A stretch of DNA of 64,000 bases from JAWPMV01 sp039819665 (GCA_039819665.1 JBCBRM010000008.1:124001-188000); one strand, 5' to 3'. Positions 34,158 to 44,082 are shown, numbered from the stretch's first letter. The notes: generated by a model from the letters alone, not told the origin. Numbers and translations: made by a program.

Positions 34158-35207
34158 TTACCTGAGAGCGGAGAGGCTTTTTAACAATTCCTCATTTTCT
34201 TTACGGGTGCCTACGGTAATCCTTAGACAATCCTCACATAGTAATACCTTAGACCTATTCCTGACTACTACCTGCTGACCTATGAGTTCCTTATATCTCC
34301 TTTCAGCCTGGTCAAATCTGACCAAAATAAAATTGGCATCGCTGGGATAAATATGTTGAACCAATCCTTGCTTTTCTAGTTCAGTTTTGAGGTATTCTCT
34401 TTCTTCCAGTAGCTTCTCCACCATCTGATCCCGTAGTTCCACCCTACTCAATGCCTCCAGCGCCATTTGTTGACTTAACCCATTTACATTATAAGGCATT
34501 TTGACCTTATTAAGCATAGAAATGATATCCGGATTACTAAAGCCCATGCCTAAACGGAGGTTTGCCATTCCCCATGCTTTTGAAAAGGTCTGCAAAACCA
34601 CCAATCGGGGATAATTCTCCAGGAGATTCAAAGACGAAGCTTCTGGAGCAAAATCTCCATAAGCCTCATCCACTACCACAAGGCCTGTAGATTTTCCCAA
34701 TACTTCCTCAATCAGAGAGCGATCTATTAAGTTGCCTGTTGGATTATTGGGAGAACAAATGAAGACGATCTTCACTTTATCATCTAGTTGAGTTTCTATC
34801 CCTTCCAAATCTAATTGATATTGAGAGGTAAGTGGTACGCTAAGTACTTCAACCTGATTGATTCCAGCAGAAGCTTCATACATCCCAAAAGTTGGGGGGA
34901 AAGTCATCACGCGGTCTTCCATTGGCTCACAGAAAGTCCGATAAAGCAAATCAATGATCTCATCACTTCCATTTCCCAGGAAAATTTGTTCCTCCTTCAG
35001 CCCTTTAAGTTGGGCTAATTTGGATTTGAGTTTTCGTTGATAGGGATCCGGATAGCGATTGTATGAGCCTCCTGATACCGAACCAAAGGGATTTTCATTT
35101 GCATCCAGAAAGACTCCCTCCTTGCCTTTGTACTCATCTCGAGCCGAAGAATAGGGCTTGAGAGTTAATACATGCTTACGAACCAATTTTTTTATTTCTG
35201 GATTCAT
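34158..35207 (-). CDS. hisC: Histidinol-phosphate aminotransferase
   Basis: A 349-residue fold-type I PLP enzyme. Motifs are LDANENPFG at the start, the Asn of CSPNNPTGN, the Asp/Tyr of VVVDEAYGDF, the Schiff-base Lys in QTFSKAWGMANLRLG and the Arg near RITVGT that binds the phosphate substrate. It converts imidazole acetol phosphate to histidinol phosphate with glutamate. Its ATG overlaps the hisD stop by 4 bp. Confidence 0.97.
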   Translation of the reverse strand: MNPEIKKLVRKHVLTLKPYSSARDEYKGKEGVFLDANENPFGSVSGGSYNRYPDPYQRKLKSKLAQLKGLKEEQIFLGNGSDEIIDLLYRTFCEPMEDRVMTFPPTFGMYEASAGINQVEVLSVPLTSQYQLDLEGIETQLDDKVKIVFICSPNNPTGNLIDRSLIEEVLGKSTGLVVVDEAYGDFAPEASSLNLLENYPRLVVLQTFSKAWGMANLRLGMGFSNPDIISMLNKVKMPYNVNGLSQQMALEALSRVELRDQMVEKLLEEREYLKTELEKQGLVQHIYPSDANFILVRFDQAERRYKELIGQQVVVRNRSKVLLCEDCLRITVGTRKENEELLKSLSALR

Positions 35208-36490
35208 GATTTCAGGCTTTCTAATCTAATACTTACGGCTCTTTTGTGCGCCACCAATTCTTCGGCTTCGGCCATTTCCTCAACAGCCGGCCCAAGATTT
35301 TTGATTCCTTCTTCCGTTAGTTTTTGGAAGGTGATTTTCTTAACGAAAGAATCCAAGGAAACGCCACTATATGCTTTTGCAAATCCATTTGTCGGCAGCG
35401 TATGATTGGTTCCTGAGGCATAATCACCTACGCTTTCTGGAGTCAGGTGTCCCAGAAATACAGAGCCGGCATTAAAAATTTTCTCAGCCATTTCTTCATC
35501 ATTTTTTACCGAAAGAATGAGGTGCTCGGGTGCGTACTCATTGATCAAATCAATTATGGCGTCTTCCTCCTCCAGGTAAATGCTCTTGCTATTGGCTATG
35601 GCAGCACGAGCTATTTCTTCCCGAGGAAGCTCTGCGACTTGCTTCTCAACTTCCTGCTCAACTTCCACGATCCTCTCTTTCGAATTTCCTACCAAAAGCA
35701 CCTGACTATCAATCCCATGCTCTGCTTGTGAAAGTAAGTCTGCTGCCACAAAGCCCGCATTCGCACTTTCGTCTATCACAACTGCCACTTCAGAAGGACC
35801 TGCAGGCATATCGATGGCGACGCCCTCTTTACCAATCAATTGCTTGGCCATGGTTACATATTGGTTACCCGGACCAAAGATCTTATAAACCTGTGGAATA
35901 CTCTCTGTTCCATAAGCCATTGCAGCCACTGCCTGGGCACCTCCAACTTTAAAGATGGAGTGTATACCAAGCAGATGAGCGGTATACAAAATAGCAGGAT
36001 TTACCTTCCCGCTTTTTCCAGGAGGTGTACAAAGTACGACTTCTTTACAACCAGCAATAGCAGCCGGTACTCCCAACATCAGAATGGTAGAAAAGAGGGG
36101 AGCCGTACCTCCAGGAATATAAAGGCCTACTTTAGAAATGGCTACAGATTTTCTCCAGCATCTGATACCCGGCTGGGTTTCGACTATCTGTATCTCTTCT
36201 TTCTGGCTCCTGTGAAAGGTCTCTATGTTTTTTCGGGCCAATGCAATTGCTCTTTTGAGGCTTTCAGGAACCTCTGCAATTGCCTCTTCAATCTCAGAAG
36301 CCTTGACTCTCAAATCCTCCAGTTCTACCTGATCAAATTTGATAGAAAATTCTTTGAGGGCTTTATCACCTTCTTGCTTTACGGCTTCTATTATAGGCTG
36401 GACGCGTGATTCTAAATCTTTTTGTTCAAAGACGGGTCTTTTCAAAATCTCTGCCCATTCTTCTCTAGCGGGATTGACTATATATTGCAT
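35204..36490 (-). CDS. hisD: Histidinol dehydrogenase
   Basis: A 428-residue zinc enzyme. Characteristic stretches are YIPGGTAPLFSTILM, GPGNQYVTMAKQL, DMPAGPSEVAVVID, LLSQAEHGIDSQV (zinc ligands Gln/His), APEHL and the final NHTLPTNGFAKAYSGVS. It performs the last two oxidations from histidinol to histidine with NAD. It starts 2 nt after hisG and overlaps hisC, so hisG-D-C is a tight unit. Confidence 0.98.
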   Translation of the reverse strand: MQYIVNPAREEWAEILKRPVFEQKDLESRVQPIIEAVKQEGDKALKEFSIKFDQVELEDLRVKASEIEEAIAEVPESLKRAIALARKNIETFHRSQKEEIQIVETQPGIRCWRKSVAISKVGLYIPGGTAPLFSTILMLGVPAAIAGCKEVVLCTPPGKSGKVNPAILYTAHLLGIHSIFKVGGAQAVAAMAYGTESIPQVYKIFGPGNQYVTMAKQLIGKEGVAIDMPAGPSEVAVVIDESANAGFVAADLLSQAEHGIDSQVLLVGNSKERIVEVEQEVEKQVAELPREEIARAAIANSKSIYLEEEDAIIDLINEYAPEHLILSVKNDEEMAEKIFNAGSVFLGHLTPESVGDYASGTNHTLPTNGFAKAYSGVSLDSFVKKITFQKLTEEGIKNLGPAVEEMAEAEELVAHKRAVSIRLESLKS

Positions 36491-36492
36491 GA

Positions 36493-37350
36493 CTACAGGA
36501 TCATTTTTTCGATAGGAATAACCAAAATTCCTTCAGCTCCAACTTTCCTCAAATTCTCAATTACTTCCCAAAAATCATCTTCTTTCACCACCGTATGAAC
36601 TGAACTCCATCCTTGTTCTTCCAAAGGAGTTACTGTTGGGCTGCGCATACCGGGTAAGATGCTCGCGATTTGCCCAATAGCAGAATTAGGAGCATTCATA
36701 AGAATGTATTTAAAATTCTGTGCACGCAGCGCTGATCTAACTCGGAAAAGGAGTTTATCCAGAATTTCCTGCTTTTCATCAGAAAGTCCAGGCGTAGCAA
36801 TCATAACAGCTTCCGAGCGTAGAATTACTTCTACTTCTTTAAGTCCATTGCTTAGGAGGGTACTTCCAGTAGATACCAGGTCGCACACAGCATCTGCCAG
36901 ACCGATACTGGGAGCAATCTCTACCGAGCCACTGATTTCATGGATTTCTGCTGAAACGCCTTGTTCTTCGAGGTGCTTCTGGAGGATAAAAGGATAAGAA
37001 GTCGCAATCTTTTTGCCGTTTAGATCGCTGATTCCATTATATTCAGCAGTTTGTGGTACTGCAAGAGAAAGTCGACAGCGAGAGAACCCCATTCTCTCTA
37101 CCAAATCTACCTTTTTACCTTTCTCCACCATCACATTTTCACCAATGATGCCAATGTCAGCAACACCATCTGCTACGTATTTAGGGATATCATCATCCCG
37201 TAGAAAAAGCAGTTCCAGGGGGAAATTATAAGATTGAGTTCTTAGTTTGGCTTTGTTCCAGGCATAGGAAATCCCGCACTCTTTGATGAATTGTAAACTT
37301 TTCTCGCTCAATCTCCCTGATTTTTGTACCGCCAGTTTTAAGGTTTCCAT
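36493..37350 (-). CDS. hisG: ATP phosphoribosyltransferase, long form
   Basis: A 285-residue enzyme for the first committed step, ATP plus PRPP. The catalytic bilobe domain includes KLAVQKSGRLSEKSL, GIIGENV and the PRPP loop DLVSTGSTLLSNGL. The C-terminal ~75 residues form the ACT-like regulatory domain of the long form (VHTVVKEDDFWEVIENLRKVGAEGILVIPIEKM), so histidine feedback inhibition is expected and no HisZ partner is needed. The gene lies directly downstream of a histidine leader peptide and terminator. Confidence 0.97.
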   Translation of the reverse strand: METLKLAVQKSGRLSEKSLQFIKECGISYAWNKAKLRTQSYNFPLELLFLRDDDIPKYVADGVADIGIIGENVMVEKGKKVDLVERMGFSRCRLSLAVPQTAEYNGISDLNGKKIATSYPFILQKHLEEQGVSAEIHEISGSVEIAPSIGLADAVCDLVSTGSTLLSNGLKEVEVILRSEAVMIATPGLSDEKQEILDKLLFRVRSALRAQNFKYILMNAPNSAIGQIASILPGMRSPTVTPLEEQGWSSVHTVVKEDDFWEVIENLRKVGAEGILVIPIEKMIL

Positions 37351-37430
37351 TTATGTTTTTGATTGGATTAATGAATGATTCCTTTCAGGAATGCTGAAAA
37401 ATATCGGATAAAAACCGCAAAGGGTGATAT

Positions 37431-37459
37431 AAAAAATAATTCCTCCTACTGGGAGGAAT
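37431..37459 (-). terminator. Transcription attenuator of the his operon
   Basis: On the minus strand ATTCCTCC-CAGTA-GGAGGAAT forms an 8-bp stem with a 5-nt loop, followed by TATTTTTT: an intrinsic terminator. Its 5' arm directly follows the last His codons of the leader peptide, and the leader's TAG lies at the loop. A ribosome stalled at the His codons would cover the 5' arm and let transcription continue into hisG. Confidence 0.88.
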
Positions 37460-37544
37460 GATGGATATGATGAACATGAAAAGCCACTGGCTGAATGGAA
37501 GCTTCAGCGATCGGGGTGAGACTATATGTGAATCGGCTATTCAT
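37446..37544 (-). CDS. hisL: his operon leader peptide (32 aa, five His codons)
   Basis: ATG to TAG, 33 codons. The start reads MNSRFTYSLTPIAEAS and the end AFHVHHIHHSSQ, so five of seven consecutive codons (23-29) are His (all CAT). The ORF lies about 95 bp before hisG, just before a terminator, and right after a consensus promoter. Histidine-rich leader peptides that control his attenuation are well established in Enterobacteria. This one is not similar in sequence to those but has the same plan. Its start codon lies about 8 nt from the promoter's -7 element, so the transcript is nearly leaderless. Confidence 0.9.
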   Translation of the reverse strand: MNSRFTYSLTPIAEASIQPVAFHVHHIHHSSQ

Positions 37545-37552
37545 TATGGTCG

Positions 37553-37560
37553 CAAATATA
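37553..37560 (-). promoter_or_regulatory. his operon promoter (-7 TATATTTG)
   Basis: Exact TAnnTTTG match on the minus strand. A TTTG 21 bp further upstream could be the -33 element. It directly precedes the leader-peptide ATG and lies between the helicase gene and the leader. Confidence 0.75.
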
Positions 37561-37572
37561 GTAGAGAGCATT

Positions 37573-40500
37573 TTACAATTGCAAACCTAATTGAGGATTA
37601 AATGGAATTTTTTCCAAATCCCCCCTAAGGATATAGTAGATATAGCCTTCTATCTCAGTATATCCAAGGTCAAGCACAGCCTGCATATATTCCTGCATTT
37701 GTTTTTGATATTTCCGATTAGGTTTACCACTCTTGTAGTCAACCAATAGGGCTTTCTTTTGTTTGATCATTACACGGTCCGGTCGAAAAACTTTGCCATT
37801 GGAAAGAATGATTTCGGCTTCGTTTTTTACTTCATAGTCCCCCTCAAACCAGTGTCTTACTTTATCATTGCTGATAATTTTGAGAAGTTCAGATTTAGTT
37901 TTTTCAAAATCCTCTTCCTTTACCATACCCCTAAGCACCAATTTTCTTACGGCTTTATCTAAATCCTCCTTTTCCTCTATGAATGCTAAACCTTCGTGTA
38001 GCAATTCACCCCGATTGATGATTTCATCCCGTTTTCTGATCTCCGTATTTAGGAACTGATTACTGCTAAAGCGAATGCGAAGCATATCATTCCAGTTTGG
38101 AATGCTTTCTTCATTTCGCTTCATATTCAAAGATTTCCCCAGGCTGGGTTCTTTACTTCCTTCTATCCGTCGAATTTCCTCACGCCCCATAGCCTTTCCG
38201 AAGCTAAAACGGAAATCTTCTTCCTCTTTTAAGTCCTGTAAAGGATCTTCTCTGAGCGTCCGGTACAAAAGTTTTGAAATACTTTTGAAGTCTGCAGGTA
38301 TTTTGGCTTGTCCACTCTTTTTGTCAATGGAAGGAGCCTTACTCAAAAGATACAACCTGTACTTTGGTCGAGTCAAAGAAACGTACAGCAAATTGAGGTT
38401 GTCGAGATAAGAGCTCTGTTCTTCTTGTACATATTCATTCTTGAACCAGCTATTTTCCAATTGGCCCGAGAGTTTCATCGGAAAAAATTCAAAGCTCTCA
38501 TAAGGTGCTTTGTCAGGCTTTACCCATAAGTAACCCCGAGCTTTCGGAGGCATTTCCCATTCTGCATATGGAAGAATTACAATAGGAAATTCCAGGCCTT
38601 TAGACTTATGAATGGTCATGATTTGGACGGCATCCCTACTGGCAGCACTCGCGATGGCTCGGCTATTTTTCTCTGTTTCCCACCATTCCAGAAAAGAACT
38701 AATACCTGGATCATTTTCGGCAGCATAACTCAAAGCAGCATCCTTGAAGCCTTGTATATAGGCATTTGCATCCAATAAGGGTGAGAATAGGTTACAGAGC
38801 CTCTCTATGCATTCATAAATAGACTTTCGCCTAAGTTCTTTTTTATGTTTCTCAAATTCAGGTAGAATCGCTTCCTCTGATTTCAGAAAAACAGCATGAT
38901 GTGAAGCTTCTCCCTGAACTACCAGGTTATAATAGTATGAAAGTGCCGCTGAATTGACCTCATTGGATTCATAATTGAGGTATTGAAGTAGCGCATATAG
39001 AAATTGAACCTTAGGATCACTGGCAATCAATAAGGAGTCGGCGGAAACAACTTTTATAGGTTTCCCTTCCCTTGCACTTTCTCTTTGCAAATAAGTCGCC
39101 AGCCGGGTGCCGTGGATATTGTTTCGTACCAAAAGGGTGATCTCATGGGGATCAAATCCTTCTTCTCCCAGGGACCAAATCAGCTCCATACAGCGTTTCT
39201 CTGCTTGTTCTTCCCATTTCGGACCCGGATTGTCGCGGCGTTTAGACAAATCCTGCAGGAACTCCACAGATACATATCCGGGATATTTTTCTTTTTTGGG
39301 ATGCTGTGCCACCCCACCATAGGCAGCGAGCATCATTTTCCCAAAATCAGGATCTTCCCGATCCCTGGCCAGATAATCTGCAGCTGAAAGGAATAACCAA
39401 TTGTTAAACTCAACAATCTCGCGAGCAGTCCGCCAATTATTATCCAGATTTTCTGTTTTTACCTCCTGATTGACAACTGCTTTAATATCTTTTTCTACCT
39501 CATTCAACAATAGTTCCATATTGCCATTCCTCCAGCGGTAAATGGATTGTTTCGCATCCCCTACCAACATACTAAAATTGTCATAGGCAAGCGATTCTGC
39601 CAGCAAAGGCATCATGTTGCGCCATTGCATATTGGAAGTGTCCTGAAATTCATCAAGAAGAAAATGCTGGAAACGAGTACCTACTTTTTCATAAATAAAA
39701 GGAGCATTGAAAGGGTCTTTGATCACTTTTTGTAAAAGAAGACCGGTATCGGAAATAATCAATTGCCCATTTTCTTTCCGATACGCAGTTAGACGTTCCT
39801 TTAACTCTGTCAGCAGGCCGAAAGAGTAAATACTCATGGAGGCCTGTAAGGCTGTATTGTAGGTATCATACTCATTTTCATAGAGCATGATCATATTATC
39901 CAAAATATCCATCAGGCCAGCTTCTATGCAGGCCCTTAACTGATCCTGTTTGTCAGACTTTTTAGGAATCCAGGCTTCAATATCTTCTCTGGCTGCAAGT
40001 GTACGTTTGCTGGGCTCATATTTCTTGCTGACAGAAAGCTTATTATCCTGGACCTTGAAAAAGTGGTTAGCTACTCCTGATTTGCCGTAGGAAAAGTCTT
40101 CTTTTGCCAAACTATAAGATTGCATCAATTCCTGGCCTTGTCTTCCCAGCTCTTCCATGCCTCCTTCAAAACGCTGACGAATAGCACGAATTTTCTTGGC
40201 TAATTCGAGGGTTTTGTCAATATAGTTTTCCTCTTCAGGCTCACGCTTTTCACGTTCATTGTCGAGGTCCTGGTATTTTTCCTTGAAAATTTCGCTTCCC
40301 ACTTCTCGGATATAGCCTTCTAAATTCCAGGTTTTTTCTTCTTCCAGATTTCTATCTATAAAGCTTTCTAATATTTTTCGGAGCTTCTCTTTCTTTCCCA
40401 CATCCATCAGGATACCGTCTACCAGTTGATCCAGTACCAGGCTATTTTTGGTTTCTACATCATAGCCTAAAGGAATATTTAACTCCCGGGCGAAGGCTCG

Positions 40501-40872
40501 TAGAATCCGTTGAAAAAAGCTTTCAATGGTACTCACAGAAAAATTGGAGTAATCATTTAAAATAAGGCTTAACGCCTTTCGAGCATTTTTTTTGATGGAG
40601 AAAGACGGGGGTAATTTTTGATAAGTATTTAAAAAATGATCTTGTAATCCCAAAAACATGGGATTTTTGAGCAGGGCTTCATCGGATTGAGTGGAAAGAT
40701 CAGAAAGGGAGGAAATAATTCTTCCTTTCATTTCATCAGTCGCCTTGTTGGTAAAGGTGACGGCCAGAATATTGCGGTAGATTTCAGGTCTTGCCAGCAC
40801 AATCTTCAGGTACTCGAGTACCAAAGTATGGGTTTTCCCTGAGCCGGCGGAGGATTTATAAAGGCTTAACAT
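37573..40872 (-). CDS. UvrD/AddA-like helicase-nuclease
   Basis: A 1099-residue SF1A helicase. Walker A is SSAGSGKT (7-14), motif Ia AVTFTNKATDEMKGR, motif II LLDEFQDTSNMQW, motif III MLVGDAKQSIYRWRNG, motif V TIHKSKGLEFPIVILP, motif VI LYVSLTRPK. The C-terminus (~1000-1099) has a PD-(D/E)XK nuclease site: EAEIIL...FRPDRVM...LLVDYKSGK, with QYMQAV-like QEYMQAVLDLG after it. It likely starts recombinational repair at DNA ends, as AddA does. No AddB partner is adjacent. A small protein of unknown role precedes it by 6 nt. Confidence 0.93.
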   Translation of the reverse strand: MLSLYKSSAGSGKTHTLVLEYLKIVLARPEIYRNILAVTFTNKATDEMKGRIISSLSDLSTQSDEALLKNPMFLGLQDHFLNTYQKLPPSFSIKKNARKALSLILNDYSNFSVSTIESFFQRILRAFARELNIPLGYDVETKNSLVLDQLVDGILMDVGKKEKLRKILESFIDRNLEEEKTWNLEGYIREVGSEIFKEKYQDLDNEREKREPEEENYIDKTLELAKKIRAIRQRFEGGMEELGRQGQELMQSYSLAKEDFSYGKSGVANHFFKVQDNKLSVSKKYEPSKRTLAAREDIEAWIPKKSDKQDQLRACIEAGLMDILDNMIMLYENEYDTYNTALQASMSIYSFGLLTELKERLTAYRKENGQLIISDTGLLLQKVIKDPFNAPFIYEKVGTRFQHFLLDEFQDTSNMQWRNMMPLLAESLAYDNFSMLVGDAKQSIYRWRNGNMELLLNEVEKDIKAVVNQEVKTENLDNNWRTAREIVEFNNWLFLSAADYLARDREDPDFGKMMLAAYGGVAQHPKKEKYPGYVSVEFLQDLSKRRDNPGPKWEEQAEKRCMELIWSLGEEGFDPHEITLLVRNNIHGTRLATYLQRESAREGKPIKVVSADSLLIASDPKVQFLYALLQYLNYESNEVNSAALSYYYNLVVQGEASHHAVFLKSEEAILPEFEKHKKELRRKSIYECIERLCNLFSPLLDANAYIQGFKDAALSYAAENDPGISSFLEWWETEKNSRAIASAASRDAVQIMTIHKSKGLEFPIVILPYAEWEMPPKARGYLWVKPDKAPYESFEFFPMKLSGQLENSWFKNEYVQEEQSSYLDNLNLLYVSLTRPKYRLYLLSKAPSIDKKSGQAKIPADFKSISKLLYRTLREDPLQDLKEEEDFRFSFGKAMGREEIRRIEGSKEPSLGKSLNMKRNEESIPNWNDMLRIRFSSNQFLNTEIRKRDEIINRGELLHEGLAFIEEKEDLDKAVRKLVLRGMVKEEDFEKTKSELLKIISNDKVRHWFEGDYEVKNEAEIILSNGKVFRPDRVMIKQKKALLVDYKSGKPNRKYQKQMQEYMQAVLDLGYTEIEGYIYYILRGDLEKIPFNPQLGLQL

Positions 40873-40878
40873 GCATAC

Positions 40879-41091
40879 CTAGCTAGCCATTTTAGCTGTG
40901 AGCATGTCCTTCAGGAGCTCTTCCTGACGTTCTGTTTGGCGTATAAAATGACCAATTACACTGCACTGTGCACTCATTGCCGGCTCTTCCAGCTCGGGCA
41001 ATTTGGACTGCATACCTTCCACTATAGTTGCCGCTTGCGACATCAATTTGCGGAGCTCTTTTGCCTGATTCAATAATTCCTGCGTATGCAT
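40879..41091 (-). CDS. Small hypothetical helical protein
   Basis: 70 residues, almost all helix (ELLNQAKELRKLMSQAATIVEGMQSKL), with a short Cys-containing middle (MSAQCSVIGHF). It could form a coiled coil. It starts the same transcript as the helicase-nuclease gene, 6 nt away. No family recognised. The tight spacing supports it as a real gene. Confidence 0.65.
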   Translation of the reverse strand: MHTQELLNQAKELRKLMSQAATIVEGMQSKLPELEEPAMSAQCSVIGHFIRQTERQEELLKDMLTAKMAS

Positions 41092-41173
41092 GTATTCTTT
41101 GAGTTAAGTAATAGGACTTATCTAACGTAAAGGTAAGTTATATGTTTTATTTTAACTAATACTGAATTCGGAA

Positions 41174-41656
41174 CTATGGCTTTTCGGAAAGAATCATTTC
41201 AAAATGAGGAATGCCTGCTTCTTCAAATTCTTCCCCTTTTGATGAAAATCCCATACTTTTAAAGAATTCCTGATTGGTAGACTGCGCATGAACAAAGACT
41301 TCGAGGCCTTTGGGGGCATCGGCCATCATTTTTTTTACCAGAGCTTTCCCGACCCCCATTCTCCGGAATTCTTTCAAAACTGCAATTCGCTCAAGACGTA
41401 TTCTATCTCCCGTTTGGGTAACTCTCCATCGTGCAGCTCCTGCTGGATCACTGTCCACGGTAGCGAGGTAGTGATTGGATAAATGGTCGAAACCGTCATA
41501 TTCGTCTTCCTGGTCAACTTTTGACTCATCAACAAAGACTTCTGTTCGGATAATAAATACCGAATTGAACAACTCATCGGTATTTGCGTTAATTATCTCG
41601 ATGGACTTGGCACCGCTTTTGGACATATTTTGAAAATTACTAACGAGAAGAGCCAT
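41174..41656 (-). CDS. GNAT family N-acetyltransferase
   Basis: A 160-residue GNAT. Core strand RIRLERIAVLKEFRRMGVGKALVKKMM contains the acetyl-CoA pyrophosphate loop (RxxGxG/A), followed by VFVHAQSTNQEFFKSMGF. The early RTEVFVDESKVDQEDEYD resembles the ElaA-type group. Substrate unknown. Met1 or Met11 (41626) could be the start; the longer form puts the 5' end about 100 bp from divergent topA. Confidence 0.88.
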   Translation of the reverse strand: MALLVSNFQNMSKSGAKSIEIINANTDELFNSVFIIRTEVFVDESKVDQEDEYDGFDHLSNHYLATVDSDPAGAARWRVTQTGDRIRLERIAVLKEFRRMGVGKALVKKMMADAPKGLEVFVHAQSTNQEFFKSMGFSSKGEEFEEAGIPHFEMILSEKP

Positions 41657-41755
41657 TTGTCAGCTTCATCGGGGTGAAATTTAAGAATTAACAATCTTCT
41701 TTTCATAGATATTGTTATTATTGCAGCAAAATTTAGAGAATCCGCAGAGTTGGTT

Positions 41756-44080
41756 ATGAGCAAAAACTTATTGATAGTCGAATCACCGGCAAAAGCAAAA
41801 ACCATTGAAAAGTACCTGGGCAAGGAATTCACAGTCAAAGCCAGTTACGGACACGTAAGAGACTTGCCTAAGGGTGATGATGCCATTGATGTTGAAAATG
41901 GTTTCACGCCTAAATACGAGGTAATCCCTGATAAAAAGACTGTTATCAAGGAACTCAAGGACCTTATCAAGAAACATGAAACGGTTTGGTTAGCAACGGA
42001 TGAAGACCGGGAAGGAGAAGCGATTTCCTGGCATCTGGCTAACGCCTTAAAATTGGATCTTGATACAACCCATCGCATTGTATTTAATGAGATTACTAAA
42101 CCTGCCATTACCGCAGCGATAGAAAATCCAAGATCAATCAATCAGGACCTGGTAAATGCACAGCAGGCCCGAAGAATTCTCGATAGAATAGTTGGATTCC
42201 GACTTTCCCCTATTCTCTGGAGAAAGATCAAGACGGGGCTTTCTGCTGGGCGTGTGCAATCGGTAGCAGTACGTATCATCGTTGAGAGAGAAAGGGAAAT
42301 TATAGCTTTCAAGCCAACAAGTACTTATAAGGTAAGTGCAATCTTTACATTGAAGTCGGGAACCAAGATTAAAGGTACCCTGGCAAGCAAGTTGCCTACT
42401 TTTGAAGATGCTAAGGCCTTTTTGGAGTCCTGCAAAGGAGCGTCCTACAGCATTAGCAATTTGGTTAAAAAGCCTTCCAAGAGAAATCCTTCAGCACCAT
42501 TTACTACTTCTACCCTTCAGCAGGAAGCAAGTAGGAAGCTAAGTTTTTCTGTAGCTCAGACAATGCGTGTGGCCCAGACACTTTATGAAGCTGGTCACAT
42601 TACCTATATGAGAACAGATGGAGTTAACCTCTCGGAATTGGCAAAAGATCAAGCCAAGGAGGTAATTCTAAAAACTTATGGTGAGGAATACAGCAAACCG
42701 CGCCAATTCAAAAACAAGAACAAGAAGGCACAGGAAGCTCATGAAGCTATCCGCCCTACCAATCTCGCGCTTACAGAGGTGTCAGAAATGGAACGCAACG
42801 AACAGCGCCTCTATGAACTGATCTGGAAAAGAACGCTAGCCTCTCAAATGTCAGAAGCGCAATTGGAGAAAACTACCGTAGATATCAAAGTGTCTACGAA
42901 TGATGCCCTCTTTGTAGCTACTGGAGAAGTCTTGAAATTTGATGGTTTCCTTAAGGTTTATATGGAATCCACAGATGAGGAGCAAGAGGATGATGTCGAA
43001 GACGAAGACAGCAAGGTTCTGCCTCCTCTTTCAATTGGAGAAGAACTTGGTCTTTTTGAAATGGAAGCTTTGGAAAGGTACTCAAGACCTGCTCCTCGAT
43101 ATACAGAAGCCAGTCTGGTAAAGAAACTCGAAGAGTTGGGTATCGGTAGACCTTCGACCTATGCCCCCACTATTTCTACTATCCAGCGCAGACAATATGC
43201 CAGCAAAGAATCTCGTGAAGGAGTACTCCGTGATTTAAATAAATTTATTTTATCTGAAGGTGAAGTAAAGGAAGAGGTAGTTCAGGAAAGAACAGGTGCT
43301 GATAAAGCGAAACTTTTCCCAACTGATCTAGGGATCGTGGTAAATGATTTCCTGGTAAAATTCTTCCCGGAAATTCTGGATTATAAATTCACAGCTAAAG
43401 TTGAAGAGCAATTTGACAACATTGCTGATGGAAAGCAGGAATGGCAGAAAATGCTGGAGATTTTCTACAAAGACTTCGCTCCTTTGGCTCAGGATATTGC
43501 CAAAAATGCAGAACGAGCAGGTGGCGAAAGAGAGCTAGGAGTCGATCCTAAAAGTGGAAGAAGAGTAATTGCTCGTCTGGGTAAATTTGGTCCCATGATC
43601 CAGATTGGTAGCCAGGATGATGAAGAAAAGCCACGCTATGCAAAGCTGCGTTCTAATCAGCGATTGGAAACAATTAGCCTCGAAGAAGGACTTGAGCTCT
43701 TCAAGCTCCCTAGAGTTTTGGGTGAGTTCGAAGAACAGCCTGTAAAGGCAAATATTGGCCGATTTGGACCCTATGTCCAGCTAGGAGGTTTATTTGCTTC
43801 TCTGGAAGAAGGAGATGATCCTTATACAGTTCAATTGGATAGGGCTATCGAACTTATCCTTAAGAAAAGAGAGGCTGAGGCGAAAAAGGTCATCAAGAAA
43901 TTTAATGATGATGCCGCTATCCTGCAGGGAAGATGGGGACCTTACATCAAGATTCATGGCAAAAATGTCAAGATCCCTAAAGATGTAGAGGCAGAGAATC
44001 TGACGTTGGAGGATTGTGAACGTTTACTGGAAGAAAGTAAAAACAAGCCCAAAAAAAAGCGGGCAAGTAAAAAGAAATAG
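41756..44080 (+). CDS. topA: DNA topoisomerase I (type IA)
   Basis: A 774-residue enzyme from the ATG of MSKNLLIVESPAKAKTIEKYLG; a TTG two codons upstream is less likely. Toprim acidic residues appear in WLATDEDREGEAISWHL. The active-site Tyr is Y284 in ITYMRTDG. The C-terminal domain has repeats around KFGPMIQIG, RFGPYVQLG and RWGPYIKIHG, without the Cys4 zinc fingers of E. coli. It ends in a Lys-rich tail (KPKKKRASKKK). It relaxes negative supercoils. A strong terminator follows. Confidence 0.97.
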   Translation: MSKNLLIVESPAKAKTIEKYLGKEFTVKASYGHVRDLPKGDDAIDVENGFTPKYEVIPDKKTVIKELKDLIKKHETVWLATDEDREGEAISWHLANALKLDLDTTHRIVFNEITKPAITAAIENPRSINQDLVNAQQARRILDRIVGFRLSPILWRKIKTGLSAGRVQSVAVRIIVEREREIIAFKPTSTYKVSAIFTLKSGTKIKGTLASKLPTFEDAKAFLESCKGASYSISNLVKKPSKRNPSAPFTTSTLQQEASRKLSFSVAQTMRVAQTLYEAGHITYMRTDGVNLSELAKDQAKEVILKTYGEEYSKPRQFKNKNKKAQEAHEAIRPTNLALTEVSEMERNEQRLYELIWKRTLASQMSEAQLEKTTVDIKVSTNDALFVATGEVLKFDGFLKVYMESTDEEQEDDVEDEDSKVLPPLSIGEELGLFEMEALERYSRPAPRYTEASLVKKLEELGIGRPSTYAPTISTIQRRQYASKESREGVLRDLNKFILSEGEVKEEVVQERTGADKAKLFPTDLGIVVNDFLVKFFPEILDYKFTAKVEEQFDNIADGKQEWQKMLEIFYKDFAPLAQDIAKNAERAGGERELGVDPKSGRRVIARLGKFGPMIQIGSQDDEEKPRYAKLRSNQRLETISLEEGLELFKLPRVLGEFEEQPVKANIGRFGPYVQLGGLFASLEEGDDPYTVQLDRAIELILKKREAEAKKVIKKFNDDAAILQGRWGPYIKIHGKNVKIPKDVEAENLTLEDCERLLEESKNKPKKKRASKKK

Positions 44081-44082
44081 GA

